Of a stretch of 64,000 nucleotides of DNA, positions 32,238-39,414 are shown in pieces; the stretch's first letter is position 1; the number at the start of each line of letters is the position of its first letter. Origin of the DNA: Candidatus Tidjanibacter faecipullorum (lineage in GTDB: Bacteria > Bacteroidota > Bacteroidia > Bacteroidales > Rikenellaceae); assembly GCA_019116245.1 (NCBI GenBank), contig DXCC01000017.1:124001-188000 (forward strand). The letters are read 5' to 3'. The notes below the pieces were generated by a model, which worked only from the letters and a program-made list of their open reading frames with translations, did not search any database and was not told where the DNA came from. The position numbers and the translations under genes are program-made.

Positions 32238-34880
32238 TTAGTTCTTGCTGTTCTCCGAGGAGAGTACGGTGATCGTACCCGTGCCTTTGAGGTCAGCGAT
32301 ACCGGGAACGGTGATCGTTACGATCGACTCGGCCGTCAGGTTGTTGACGAGGAGTGCACCGCCGTTGTCCCAGGTTACCGTGTCGTCGCTCAGCGTCAGG
32401 TAGCTGCCGAACTCCGGACCGAACTCGATGTCGTAGTTGAAGGTGATGCCGGACGTTGCGTCGAGGTTGTAAACCTGTTTAGCGTATGCCGTGAAGGCCT
32501 CGTTCTCGTATACTACATTGCCATCGATGTCGCGGATCACTACCAGCGGTGCGATCTCTGCGCTGTCGCCGAGGTTGGTCGTCTTCAGCGTGATCGGGTC
32601 GATCGACATGGCGAACGGGTTGAAGAAGCGTACGGTGTAGGCTACCACGCAGCTCTCCTGGCCGTTGGCGCGCGGGATGACGAGACGGACTTTGTAGTCG
32701 CGGCTAGCTTCGCCTACCTTGAAGGTCTCGGTGAGCTGGATCTCCTGCGTCTTGTAGTCGCCCGTGCTGGTTACGGTTGCACCAACCTGTCCTACCGGGT
32801 AGAGTTCGAAGAACATGCCGGCCTGGTCGTGGTTGCCCGATACGGTGTAGTCGGCGAGGTAGTTGGTGAAGTGTTCGGCCATCGTGCTGTGCAGTTCATA
32901 GGTCGTACCAACCAGTTTGCCTTTCACACCTACCGTATTGGCGGCGATCAGGTAGTTGTCGCTCAGCGTAGGCAGCTTGCAGTTGTCTACAACGGCGAAG
33001 TTCACCGTGATGATGACGTTCTTGTCCTGCATGTTGTCTTTAGCCGTGTAGGTGATGACAATCTTCTTGGCTGCGCCGTTGTTTACCAGAACCTGGTTGG
33101 TGACGTTGATCGTCAGCGGCTCGGTCGTGGTCTCCACCTCGGACAGCGGGTCGTTGATGACGCTTACACCCGGCATAGCCACGATGTCGTTGGTCGGCTC
33201 GTTGTAACGCTCGGCGAATTCCTTCATGTCGATGTCAAGCTCGTTGAGAATCTTCGAGTTGAAGTCTTCCCATGCGTAAACGTAGTTGTTGCCGGTTGCC
33301 GCATTGATGGTGGTGTACTCGATGTTGCCGAGGTTCCAGACAATATTGAAGTCACCCTGCGGTTCCTGTGCATTCTTCGTGATCTTCACCTTGATGTAGC
33401 AGGAGGCGATTTCACGGCCTGCAACCTGCGAGCTGACTTTGAAGATCGGCGTACGGTTGATGGCTGCCGAGCCGTACTCGTCGCTTACCTTGACGGTGCT
33501 GCCGTCGAGCGTTACGAATACCTGCTGGTTGGTCTCGTCCGAACCCAGGTAGGTGGCCGGTTTCGAGAATACGTACTCCGGTTCAACACCGATGGTGCTC
33601 AGCAGATCCTGCAGCTCGGTCTCCTCGTAGGTCTCTACGAGCGTCAGCAGGTCGAGTTCGCCGGTGTAGAGCAGCGTAGCGTCGTAAACGGCTGCATCAT
33701 TGGCAGGTACGGTCGTGCTGTATTTCTCGACGTCACCATCCTCGTCCCATGCGATCTTGTCGATGATGGCAAAGTCTTTCAGGTCGGTTTTCTTCACAAC
33801 GGCATAGTCGGAAACGATCTCGGACTCGCCGTTGTAGGCACGCAGAGCAACGATGGCCTCTTTGTTGGCCTTGTTCAGTGCATCCAGCTTGTCACCGTCC
33901 TTGAGTACAACGTCGAATGTCAGACCACCCTGGTTGTCGCTGACCGGTTCGCCCTCGATATCCAGCAGGTCGGTTGCGTCACCGGCTACACGCGTGGTGA
34001 CACTGCGGTCGATGAACGACCACTTGATGTCCGATACCTTGGCGTTGTTCGGATTGAGGCGGTAGGTTGCCTTTGCGTTGTTGGAGAGTACGACACCGGC
34101 GTTGTCCCAAATCGAATAGAAGTCGATTGCGCCCATGCCGAGTTCGGACTCGATGATGGAGGGAACGAATGCCAGCGACTGGAGCGCGCCGAAAAGCTGG
34201 ATCTGTACCGGCTCCTCGGAACCGTCCACGTTGTTCAGTACGAGGTAGCCGTTCTCGGCATCCCAAATGGCCGTTACAGTGCCTTCGGGGAAGCGGTACC
34301 AGTTCTCGCTCGTAACCTCGCGGATCGGTTCGCTGCCGTCGGCGGGTTCCGTTACTTTAACCCAGTAGCCATCTTCGTCGCCTTCTACACCAGGTTCATA
34401 GTAAACCTTGTCGGCATCCTGTCCATTGGAGCCAGGAGTTCCAGGAGTTCCGGGATCGCCCTGATCACCTTTGTCGCCCTGGTCACCCTTGTCGCCTTTC
34501 TCGCCGCGCGAGGGTTTGCCGGTGTCGACACCGTCGATGACCCAGTTGCCGTTCTTGCCGATCTCAACTACGGAACCGGGCTGGCCTGCTGCGCCGGTGT
34601 CACCCTTGTCGCCCTTGGCACCGTCCTGACCGTTGGTCAGCTCGAACGTCTTGCCGTTGCTGAGCGTAACTTTCACACCGTTGGCGGTGGATTCAACGTT
34701 GGTGATGACTGCACCTCCGCTGATCTGTGCTTTCAGTTCGTTGAGCGATTTCTCAACGGCTGTAATGCGGTCGTCCAGACCGGCAATGTCTCCGTCGTAG
34801 TTTTTGCACGACGTGAACATCCCCGTGGAGCTGGACATCAGCGCTCCGCACAGGATTAAATTCAGAAATTTTTTGTTCAT
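32238..34880 (-). CDS. Large surface lipoprotein with collagen-like Gly-X-Y repeats, probably phase-variable
   Basis: An 880-residue lipoprotein. The lipobox MFTSC gives Cys25, followed by KNYDGDIAGLDDR and a short coiled coil (about 30-52), as in DUF4988-type proteins. Two Gly-X-Y runs follow: residues 84-102 (7 triplets) and 126-153 (10 triplets, GEKGDKGDQGDKGDQ type), a bacterial collagen-like stalk. The remaining 700 residues look like consecutive beta-sandwich modules with no recognised catalytic motif. No TAnnTTTG element lies in the 89 bp between the start and the recombination site, so expression probably depends on inversion of the adjacent segment. An adhesin or surface-structure role is inferred. 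Confidence 0.88.
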   Translation of the reverse strand: MNKKFLNLILCGALMSSSTGMFTSCKNYDGDIAGLDDRITAVEKSLNELKAQISGGAVITNVESTANGVKVTLSNGKTFELTNGQDGAKGDKGDTGAAGQPGSVVEIGKNGNWVIDGVDTGKPSRGEKGDKGDQGDKGDQGDPGTPGTPGSNGQDADKVYYEPGVEGDEDGYWVKVTEPADGSEPIREVTSENWYRFPEGTVTAIWDAENGYLVLNNVDGSEEPVQIQLFGALQSLAFVPSIIESELGMGAIDFYSIWDNAGVVLSNNAKATYRLNPNNAKVSDIKWSFIDRSVTTRVAGDATDLLDIEGEPVSDNQGGLTFDVVLKDGDKLDALNKANKEAIVALRAYNGESEIVSDYAVVKKTDLKDFAIIDKIAWDEDGDVEKYSTTVPANDAAVYDATLLYTGELDLLTLVETYEETELQDLLSTIGVEPEYVFSKPATYLGSDETNQQVFVTLDGSTVKVSDEYGSAAINRTPIFKVSSQVAGREIASCYIKVKITKNAQEPQGDFNIVWNLGNIEYTTINAATGNNYVYAWEDFNSKILNELDIDMKEFAERYNEPTNDIVAMPGVSVINDPLSEVETTTEPLTINVTNQVLVNNGAAKKIVITYTAKDNMQDKNVIITVNFAVVDNCKLPTLSDNYLIAANTVGVKGKLVGTTYELHSTMAEHFTNYLADYTVSGNHDQAGMFFELYPVGQVGATVTSTGDYKTQEIQLTETFKVGEASRDYKVRLVIPRANGQESCVVAYTVRFFNPFAMSIDPITLKTTNLGDSAEIAPLVVIRDIDGNVVYENEAFTAYAKQVYNLDATSGITFNYDIEFGPEFGSYLTLSDDTVTWDNGGALLVNNLTAESIVTITVPGIADLKGTGTITVLSSENSKN

Positions 34881-34968
34881 GATACAAAAAGTTTAAAAAA
34901 AGTACTGCTTACTAAACCTTGTCAAACCTGAATGAATCTTGTTCCGTATAATATCTGTAAACCTTGGT

Positions 34969-34991
34969 CCCGTTACTTTATAGGTAACGGC
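34969..34991 (+). repeat. Left inverted recombination site
   Basis: Arms CCCGTTAC and GTAACGGC flank the 7-bp core TTTATAG. Bases 34970-34991 are an exact 22-bp inverted copy of 36287-36308. The core is asymmetric, and it is the reverse complement of the right-hand core (CTATAAA), so recombination between the two would invert the DNA between them. Confidence 0.88.
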
Positions 34992-35222
34992 GCCCCGTGG
35001 CCGGCGCAAATCGGTTTCGGCAGCGCGACAAGCGGAGGTGAAGGCGTCCGAAGATGTTTTTTGGCGGGCTGAAACGGGTATTTTGACCCGTGCGGATCGT
35101 ACAGGCACATGGCAGGATAGTCCGGCACCCGAGGCGGGGCGGACAGACGAAGGCAGGTATCCCGTCCGGCGGGATACCTTTATAATATTATAAATCCGTC
35201 CTGTGGACGGTGCGGCCGGTGG

Positions 35223-36194
35223 CTACGAGGAGCGTCGGAAGGCTCGTCGGGCAGCGTGCCGGTCGGGAAGGCCCTGCCGTTGGACGAAAGCGATCACTTC
35301 GCGGTTGGCGGCGTCGATCCGTTCGTTGCGGAAGGGCTTGAGGTAGGTCTCCGTGACGGCAATGGAAGAGTGTCCCATCGCTTCGGAGATGATACCCGGA
35401 TGGACTTCGCAGTAGTAGGCCATGGTTGCCCACGTGTGACGGGCCGTATAGGTGCTGAGCGCCGTGTCGCAGCCCAGCCGGAGCCGCAGCACGGCCAGGT
35501 GGCGGTTGAGGCGGCGCAGGGCGGCCTGGTATTCGCGGTAGGCCGCTTCGGAGCCTTCCGGACTGCTCAGGAACGGGAACAGGTAGGGTGAGCGGCTGTC
35601 GCGGTTGGCCAGCCGCCCGATGAGCTGCCGGGCTTCCGGAGTCAGCCGTACGGTGAGCGGCCTTCCCGTCTTGCGCCGGCGGTAGCGGATGGTGTCGCCC
35701 GTCAGGTCGCCTTTGCGCAGGTAGGCCATATCGACGAAGGGCATGCCGCGCAACAGAAACATGAGGCGGAAAAGGTCGCGCGCCTGTTGCAGGGCGGCGT
35801 CCGACATCCGGCCGTCGGCGTGGAGGAGTGTGCCGATCTCGCCGGTCTCCATGGCTTTCTTGCGCTCGGTGTGCACGGCGGTCTGAACGTGGCGGAACAG
35901 CCGCGGCGCATAGGGGGCGAGCCCCTGGTCGATGGCGCGGTTGTAGATGGCCCGCAAAACCTTCATATAGGTAGAAACCGTATTCCAGCTGCATTGGCGG
36001 CGTCGGAGATCGTTCTCGAACGCCTTGACGACGGATGCGTCGAAATCGGCGAAGGCGATGTCCTTCCCCTGGCGGAACCGGCGGAAGGCGTTGCCTGCGC
36101 TGTGATAGACGTGGGCGGTACCCCACTGACCGTTGCCGCGCATTTCCTGTACGGCGGATGCGATCATTTCCAGTAACATCTGATCCTTGTTCAT
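35223..36194 (-). CDS. Tyrosine site-specific recombinase inside the invertible segment
   Basis: A 323-residue tyrosine recombinase. The N-terminal SAM-like core-binding domain spans about 1-105 and the catalytic domain about 115-305. Catalytic residues: Arg149 (LRGMPFVDMAYL), Lys175 (RRKTGRPL), Arg252 (TYTARHTWAT), His275 (EAMGHSS) and nucleophile Tyr284 (VTETYLKPF). The first His of the HxxR box is Thr249-position variant, as in many Bacteroidetes phase-variation recombinases. The gene lies wholly between the two inverted sites, so it flips with its own substrate. Transfer within a larger mobile element is not evident; neighbours are ordinary chromosomal genes. Confidence 0.93.
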   Translation of the reverse strand: MNKDQMLLEMIASAVQEMRGNGQWGTAHVYHSAGNAFRRFRQGKDIAFADFDASVVKAFENDLRRRQCSWNTVSTYMKVLRAIYNRAIDQGLAPYAPRLFRHVQTAVHTERKKAMETGEIGTLLHADGRMSDAALQQARDLFRLMFLLRGMPFVDMAYLRKGDLTGDTIRYRRRKTGRPLTVRLTPEARQLIGRLANRDSRSPYLFPFLSSPEGSEAAYREYQAALRRLNRHLAVLRLRLGCDTALSTYTARHTWATMAYYCEVHPGIISEAMGHSSIAVTETYLKPFRNERIDAANREVIAFVQRQGLPDRHAARRAFRRSS

Positions 36195-36243
36195 GATGGA
36201 GGGGGTTTTGTCTTGTCTCTTTTATGAAAAAAAGTAAGGCGAT

Positions 36244-36275
36244 TTTGTACGGGGAGAAAAAAACGATTATATTTG
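36244..36275 (+). promoter_or_regulatory. Outward-facing invertible promoter
   Basis: TTTG (36244-36247), 20 bp, TATATTTG (36268-36275): a full match to the Bacteroidetes consensus on the plus strand. Transcription would begin near 36282 and meet the hairpin/T-tract at 36284-36320 almost at once. After inversion it would read into the lipoprotein gene through a leader of about 115 nt. Confidence 0.8.
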
Positions 36276-36283
36276 CCGTAACA

Positions 36284-36320
36284 AATGCCGTTACCTATAA
36301 AGTAACGGCATTCTTTTTTT
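36284..36320 (+). repeat. Right inverted recombination site that also forms a terminator
   Basis: Arms AATGCCGTTAC and GTAACGGCATT (11 bp, perfect) flank the core CTATAAA. The hairpin is followed by C and seven T residues (36314-36320), which lie outside the invertible segment. The same sequence therefore serves as crossover site and intrinsic terminator. The 36195-36573 gap otherwise holds the invertible promoter, a TATTTTTG -7 candidate at 36500-36507 for the next gene, and no further ORF I believe. Confidence 0.82.
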
Positions 36321-36573
36321 CTCTGAATCAGGCACATGCGACGCCCGTGCCGGCATCGACCATGGTGCCGGAGTGGCAGTTGCCCGCCCGTTGTCGTTGT
36401 TCCCGGACCGTTCCGATCCATGCTTTCCCGACGCGCGAAATCGCCTGGCGGGACCGTGATTATGTGCCCCGTCAAAAGAACATGTTTGAAAAAAATTACT
36501 ATTTTTGCCTAACTATGACTTTAAATGGGTATAGGACAACGTAAAACTAATATTATAATTTAAATCTTTGACT

Positions 36574-37572
36574 ATGATCAAAAAGAGCTTACTCGCGACC
36601 CTCTTTGCAACCTTGTGCTGCAGTGTCGCTACCACCGCGTTCGCTCAGGAAGAGCCGCTCCAGGGCGTCGGTCCGTCGCTCCTGAACAGCGCCAATCCCC
36701 GTGCGGCCGGTATGGGTATGGCTACCACGGCTGTCAGCGACAACGCGTTCGGCATCTTCGGCAATGCTGCCGTCAACCTCTCCAGCGAGAAGAGAATGGG
36801 CTTCGGTTACTCCTACAATCCGGTTATGCCCGAGTTCTCGAAGGGACAGACGACCCATGCCGTAGGCGGTTACTTCAACATCGACAAGAACAACGGCCTC
36901 TCGATAGGTTTCCGTTACTATACCGGTGACGAGATGGCGCTGGCCGGTGGTGACAACACGGCACTCGGTAACGTACGCGCCGGCGATATGGCCATCAGCC
37001 TTGCCTATACGCGCCGCATCGTGGACAACTTCTCCATGTCGCTCACCGCTCGCTACATCAACACGAACTACAACAAACCCGTCGAGGGCTTCAAGGCAGG
37101 CAATGCCGTAGCATTCGACCTCGGTTTCTATTACTACAACAAGATCGAGTCGTTCTTCGGTTCCAAATGGGCCGTTGGTCTGAATGTCAGCAACTTCGGT
37201 ACGAAGCTCGACGTGGCGACGATCTCCAATCCCGGTACGATGCCCGCTTACGCCAATTTGGGCGGTTCGATCGACATGCCGTTCTCCGAAAACCACAAAC
37301 TGCTTGCTGCCCTTGACCTCGGCTACACCTTCATGCCGTCGACCGATGCAGCTTTCGCAGCCGGTTTCGGTCTGGAGTACAACTTCCTGAAATACGGTAT
37401 CATCCGCGCCGGTTACCACTACGGTGACGAGAAGGCGATCGGTGGCAGCTACGCAACCTTCGGTCTCGGTGTGAAGGCCGGTCCGGTTCGCGTGGACGCT
37501 TCCTACTGGCTGGCCGGTTCCGACAGCCCTGTGAAGAACACCTGGGCCGTAGGTGTCAGCGTATTCTTCTAA
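36574..37572 (+). CDS. PorV/PorQ-like outer-membrane beta-barrel protein
   Basis: A 332-residue protein with signal peptide MIKKSLLATLFATLCCSVAT...AFA. The motif NSANPRAAGMGMATTAVSDN is typical of PorV/PorQ and FadL-like barrels of Bacteroidetes, and the protein ends in aromatic beta strands with a C-terminal Phe-Phe. I start at ATG 36574 rather than the in-frame TTG six bases earlier. The ribosomal-protein-like codon bias (many GGT, CGT) suggests high expression. The right-hand site/terminator insulates it from the invertible segment. Confidence 0.85.
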   Translation: MIKKSLLATLFATLCCSVATTAFAQEEPLQGVGPSLLNSANPRAAGMGMATTAVSDNAFGIFGNAAVNLSSEKRMGFGYSYNPVMPEFSKGQTTHAVGGYFNIDKNNGLSIGFRYYTGDEMALAGGDNTALGNVRAGDMAISLAYTRRIVDNFSMSLTARYINTNYNKPVEGFKAGNAVAFDLGFYYYNKIESFFGSKWAVGLNVSNFGTKLDVATISNPGTMPAYANLGGSIDMPFSENHKLLAALDLGYTFMPSTDAAFAAGFGLEYNFLKYGIIRAGYHYGDEKAIGGSYATFGLGVKAGPVRVDASYWLAGSDSPVKNTWAVGVSVFF

Positions 37573-37609
37573 TCGCAGGATACACCGGCCGCGTGCCGGA
37601 AACCATGCA

Positions 37610-37648
37610 GCGACGCATGCCTCGAATGGCATGCGTCGCTTGTTTTTT
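37610..37648 (+). terminator. Terminator after the PorV-like gene
   Basis: A perfect 12-bp stem GCGACGCATGCC / GGCATGCGTCGC followed by TTGTTTTTT. Confidence 0.92.
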
Positions 37649-37783
37649 GCCGGCCTCCCGACGGGGAAGGCGACCCGCTGCTGCCTGGGCCGTAGGCGGC
37701 GTCATGGGAAGGTCGGAGGAGGACAAAGAACAGGAGGGAGACCGCAGCTGACGGTCTCCCTCCTGGATGCTGTGTTTCCCGGG

Positions 37784-38113
37784 CTATTCGGGAACGTAGA
37801 TGATCTCGCCGCTGTCGAGCTGGTAGGCTGTGCCGACCCGTCGGCCGCGCGAGCCGTTGTTCTCCTGTTCTTCCGAGGGGGTGTATTTTTCGATGGTTTC
37901 GCCTTTCTTGGTGATGATCTCCATCCGGTCGGTTCCCGGATTCTTGACCATCGTGAAGTCCTCCTGCGAGAACATCTCGGTCATGTCGAAGCGGGTCACC
38001 AGCGCCACCATCAGCGCCACGGCAAAGACCATCGCCACGTCGAACAGGTTGGTGAGGACCGCCATCGGGTCGTGGTCCTCGCCGTCTTTGAGCAGTCTTC
38101 TTTTGCGTGCCAT
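37784..38113 (-). CDS. hmuV: DUF2149 protein (HmuV-like)
   Basis: A 109-residue protein with one membrane helix (VLTNLFDVAMVFAVALMVAL, about 19-38) and a periplasmic tail with VKNPGTDRMEIITKKGETIE and GTAYQLDSGEIIYV. This is the DUF2149 family, an ExbD-like partner of MotA/TolQ/ExbB channels. In Porphyromonas and Bacteroides hmuYRSTUV loci, hmuV has this form. It is the last gene of the operon, one base after the ExbB-like gene. Confidence 0.85.
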   Translation of the reverse strand: MARKRRLLKDGEDHDPMAVLTNLFDVAMVFAVALMVALVTRFDMTEMFSQEDFTMVKNPGTDRMEIITKKGETIEKYTPSEEQENNGSRGRRVGTAYQLDSGEIIYVPE

Positions 38114-38114
38114 G

Positions 38115-38702
38115 TCAGTGGCGGTTGGTCAGTGATTCGACAACGTATTCCAGGATGTTCATGTCGTCGGCCACCCAGCGTTGCTTGATCTGGAGGGTGA
38201 TGAAGCCGACGGCGCCGATGATGAGGCCCACCACCGTCGTGGCAAAGGCTACCTGCATGTTGCTGGCCATCGAGGCCACGTCGCCCGTGGCCAGGCCGAC
38301 GAGTGCCGGACCCATCGGGATCAGCGTTCCCATCAGACCTAGCATCGGGCCGATCTTGACGAGCAGTTTCGACTGCCCCAGCTCCTTGTCGGCGAGGATC
38401 TCATAGTCGCCCAGCAGCTTTTCGAGCATGGCCGGATCGCGCGGCGCGTTCCGGATCTTGTGGAGCTGGGAGATCAGGCGGTTCTTGCCGTCGGCTTCGG
38501 GCAGCGAGCGGAGGAATTGTTCGACATCGCTCTTTTCGAGGTCGCGGTTGAGTTTGACATTGACCTTCGTGCGGGTGATGTAGGCGCCGTAGAAGCCGCC
38601 GATCATGATGAGCGACTTGACGAAGAAGAACAGCAGGAAGATGATGTCCGGAACGAGCATGCCGTTCGAGAGCCAGTAGAGGACATTAGTGATCAGATCC
38701 AT
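38115..38702 (-). CDS. hmuU: MotA/TolQ/ExbB-type proton channel protein (HmuU-like)
   Basis: A 195-residue protein with an N-terminal helix (VPDIIFLLFFFVKSLIMIGG) and two C-terminal helices containing the ExbB signature KIGPMLGLMGTLIPMGPALV and VAFATTVVGLIIGAVGF. With the DUF2149 partner it could couple the proton gradient to work across the periplasm. I start at MDLITNVLYW, overlapping the upstream gene by 17 bp; the longer frame is antisense-like filler. It lies in the hmu operon next to the CobN-like chelatase. Confidence 0.9.
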   Translation of the reverse strand: MDLITNVLYWLSNGMLVPDIIFLLFFFVKSLIMIGGFYGAYITRTKVNVKLNRDLEKSDVEQFLRSLPEADGKNRLISQLHKIRNAPRDPAMLEKLLGDYEILADKELGQSKLLVKIGPMLGLMGTLIPMGPALVGLATGDVASMASNMQVAFATTVVGLIIGAVGFITLQIKQRWVADDMNILEYVVESLTNRH

Positions 38703-39414
38703 TGAATGTGCGTTTGATAAAGTTGATGAATGGGGTTTGTTTGCCGGTTCGGGCGAGCCACAGGCCGAGTGCGAAGAGGAGTGCCGCCGTCCCGCACAGG
38801 GCGCCCAGCGCCCCCCAGGCCACGGTGGACTGGGCGTCGGAGGTGTTGTAGTCGGCCACGGTGGCATTGACCAGCAGGCCGATGAAGAGGATGCCCATGT
38901 TGAGCAGGATCTTGAGTTCGAGTTTCATGCTCTCGCGGCGGATGAGCGTGTGGATGACCCATGCGGTCAGCAGGACGGCGGCGAAGATGAGCGCCGCATA
39001 GAGGGCTGCCGTGGCGCGGAAGTCGGCGCCGACCCGCTCCCGGAAGAAGAGCAGCTCGAAATAGGCCACGCCGAGCATCCACAGCACGCCCGGCACGACC
39101 TTCAGCACGAAGATGCGCCGACGGCGCTGGGCGCGAGGCTTGAAATAGTTGTCGAGCAGGTAGATCGAGGTGAAGATGCCGAGTGTCGCCTCCAGGGTGG
39201 TCAGCACCGCGCCGTCGGTGACCAGGCGCCGGTCGGCCAGCAGGCCGGCGACGATGGTGACCGGCCGGGTGATGACTGCCGGATAGAGTACCAGCGCCAC
39301 GACGGCCGCGACGGCGGCGTAGGCAGCCATGACCCAAAGGCGACCCGTCATGGCCGCCTTCAGGCAGTATTTGGCCAGCGCGAGGACGAAAATAACCTGA
39401 ATGTAGTGTTCCAT
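38686..39414 (-). CDS. hmuT: Polytopic membrane protein (HmuT-like)
   Basis: A 242-residue protein with about seven hydrophobic helices. It has no assigned domain, but its place between the CobN-like chelatase and the ExbB-like gene is that of hmuT in hmuYRSTUV loci. Its ATG (39414) overlaps the stop of hmuS by one base, and its end overlaps hmuU by 17 bp. An anchoring or energy-transducing role with HmuU/HmuV is inferred from context. Confidence 0.8.
   Translation of the reverse strand: MEHYIQVIFVLALAKYCLKAAMTGRLWVMAAYAAVAAVVALVLYPAVITRPVTIVAGLLADRRLVTDGAVLTTLEATLGIFTSIYLLDNYFKPRAQRRRRIFVLKVVPGVLWMLGVAYFELLFFRERVGADFRATAALYAALIFAAVLLTAWVIHTLIRRESMKLELKILLNMGILFIGLLVNATVADYNTSDAQSTVAWGALGALCGTAALLFALGLWLARTGKQTPFINFIKRTFNGSDH

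Larger units (their letters stand above)
34969..36309. other. Predicted invertible DNA segment (phase switch) encoding its own recombinase
   Basis: A 1.3-kb segment bounded by inverted 22-bp sites. It contains one gene (tyrosine recombinase, minus strand) and, 11 bp inside the right site, an outward promoter (TTTG-n20-TATATTTG). The left part (34992-35222) has no gene, only a hairpin GGTATCCCG/CGGGATACC (35158-35180) followed by CTTTATAAT on the plus strand. Inversion would turn the promoter toward the lipoprotein gene that starts at 34880. The current orientation is predicted to be OFF. The layout is read directly from sequence; inversion itself is inferred. Confidence 0.8.

Noticed and set aside
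32082..34859. 925-codon open frame on the plus strand opposite the lipoprotein gene
   Set aside because: It mirrors the lipoprotein codons (valine/arginine-rich, no motif) and the minus-strand protein has a lipobox, Gly-X-Y repeats and family features.
34893..35108. Minus-strand ORF of 71 codons spanning the left recombination site
   Set aside because: It would be destroyed by inversion, overlaps no conserved motif and begins inside the segment; treated as chance.
35223..36309. The recombinase as part of a prophage or integrative element
   Set aside because: No phage, relaxase or cargo genes flank it, and both sides are ordinary chromosomal genes; the inverted sites fit a local inversion switch better.
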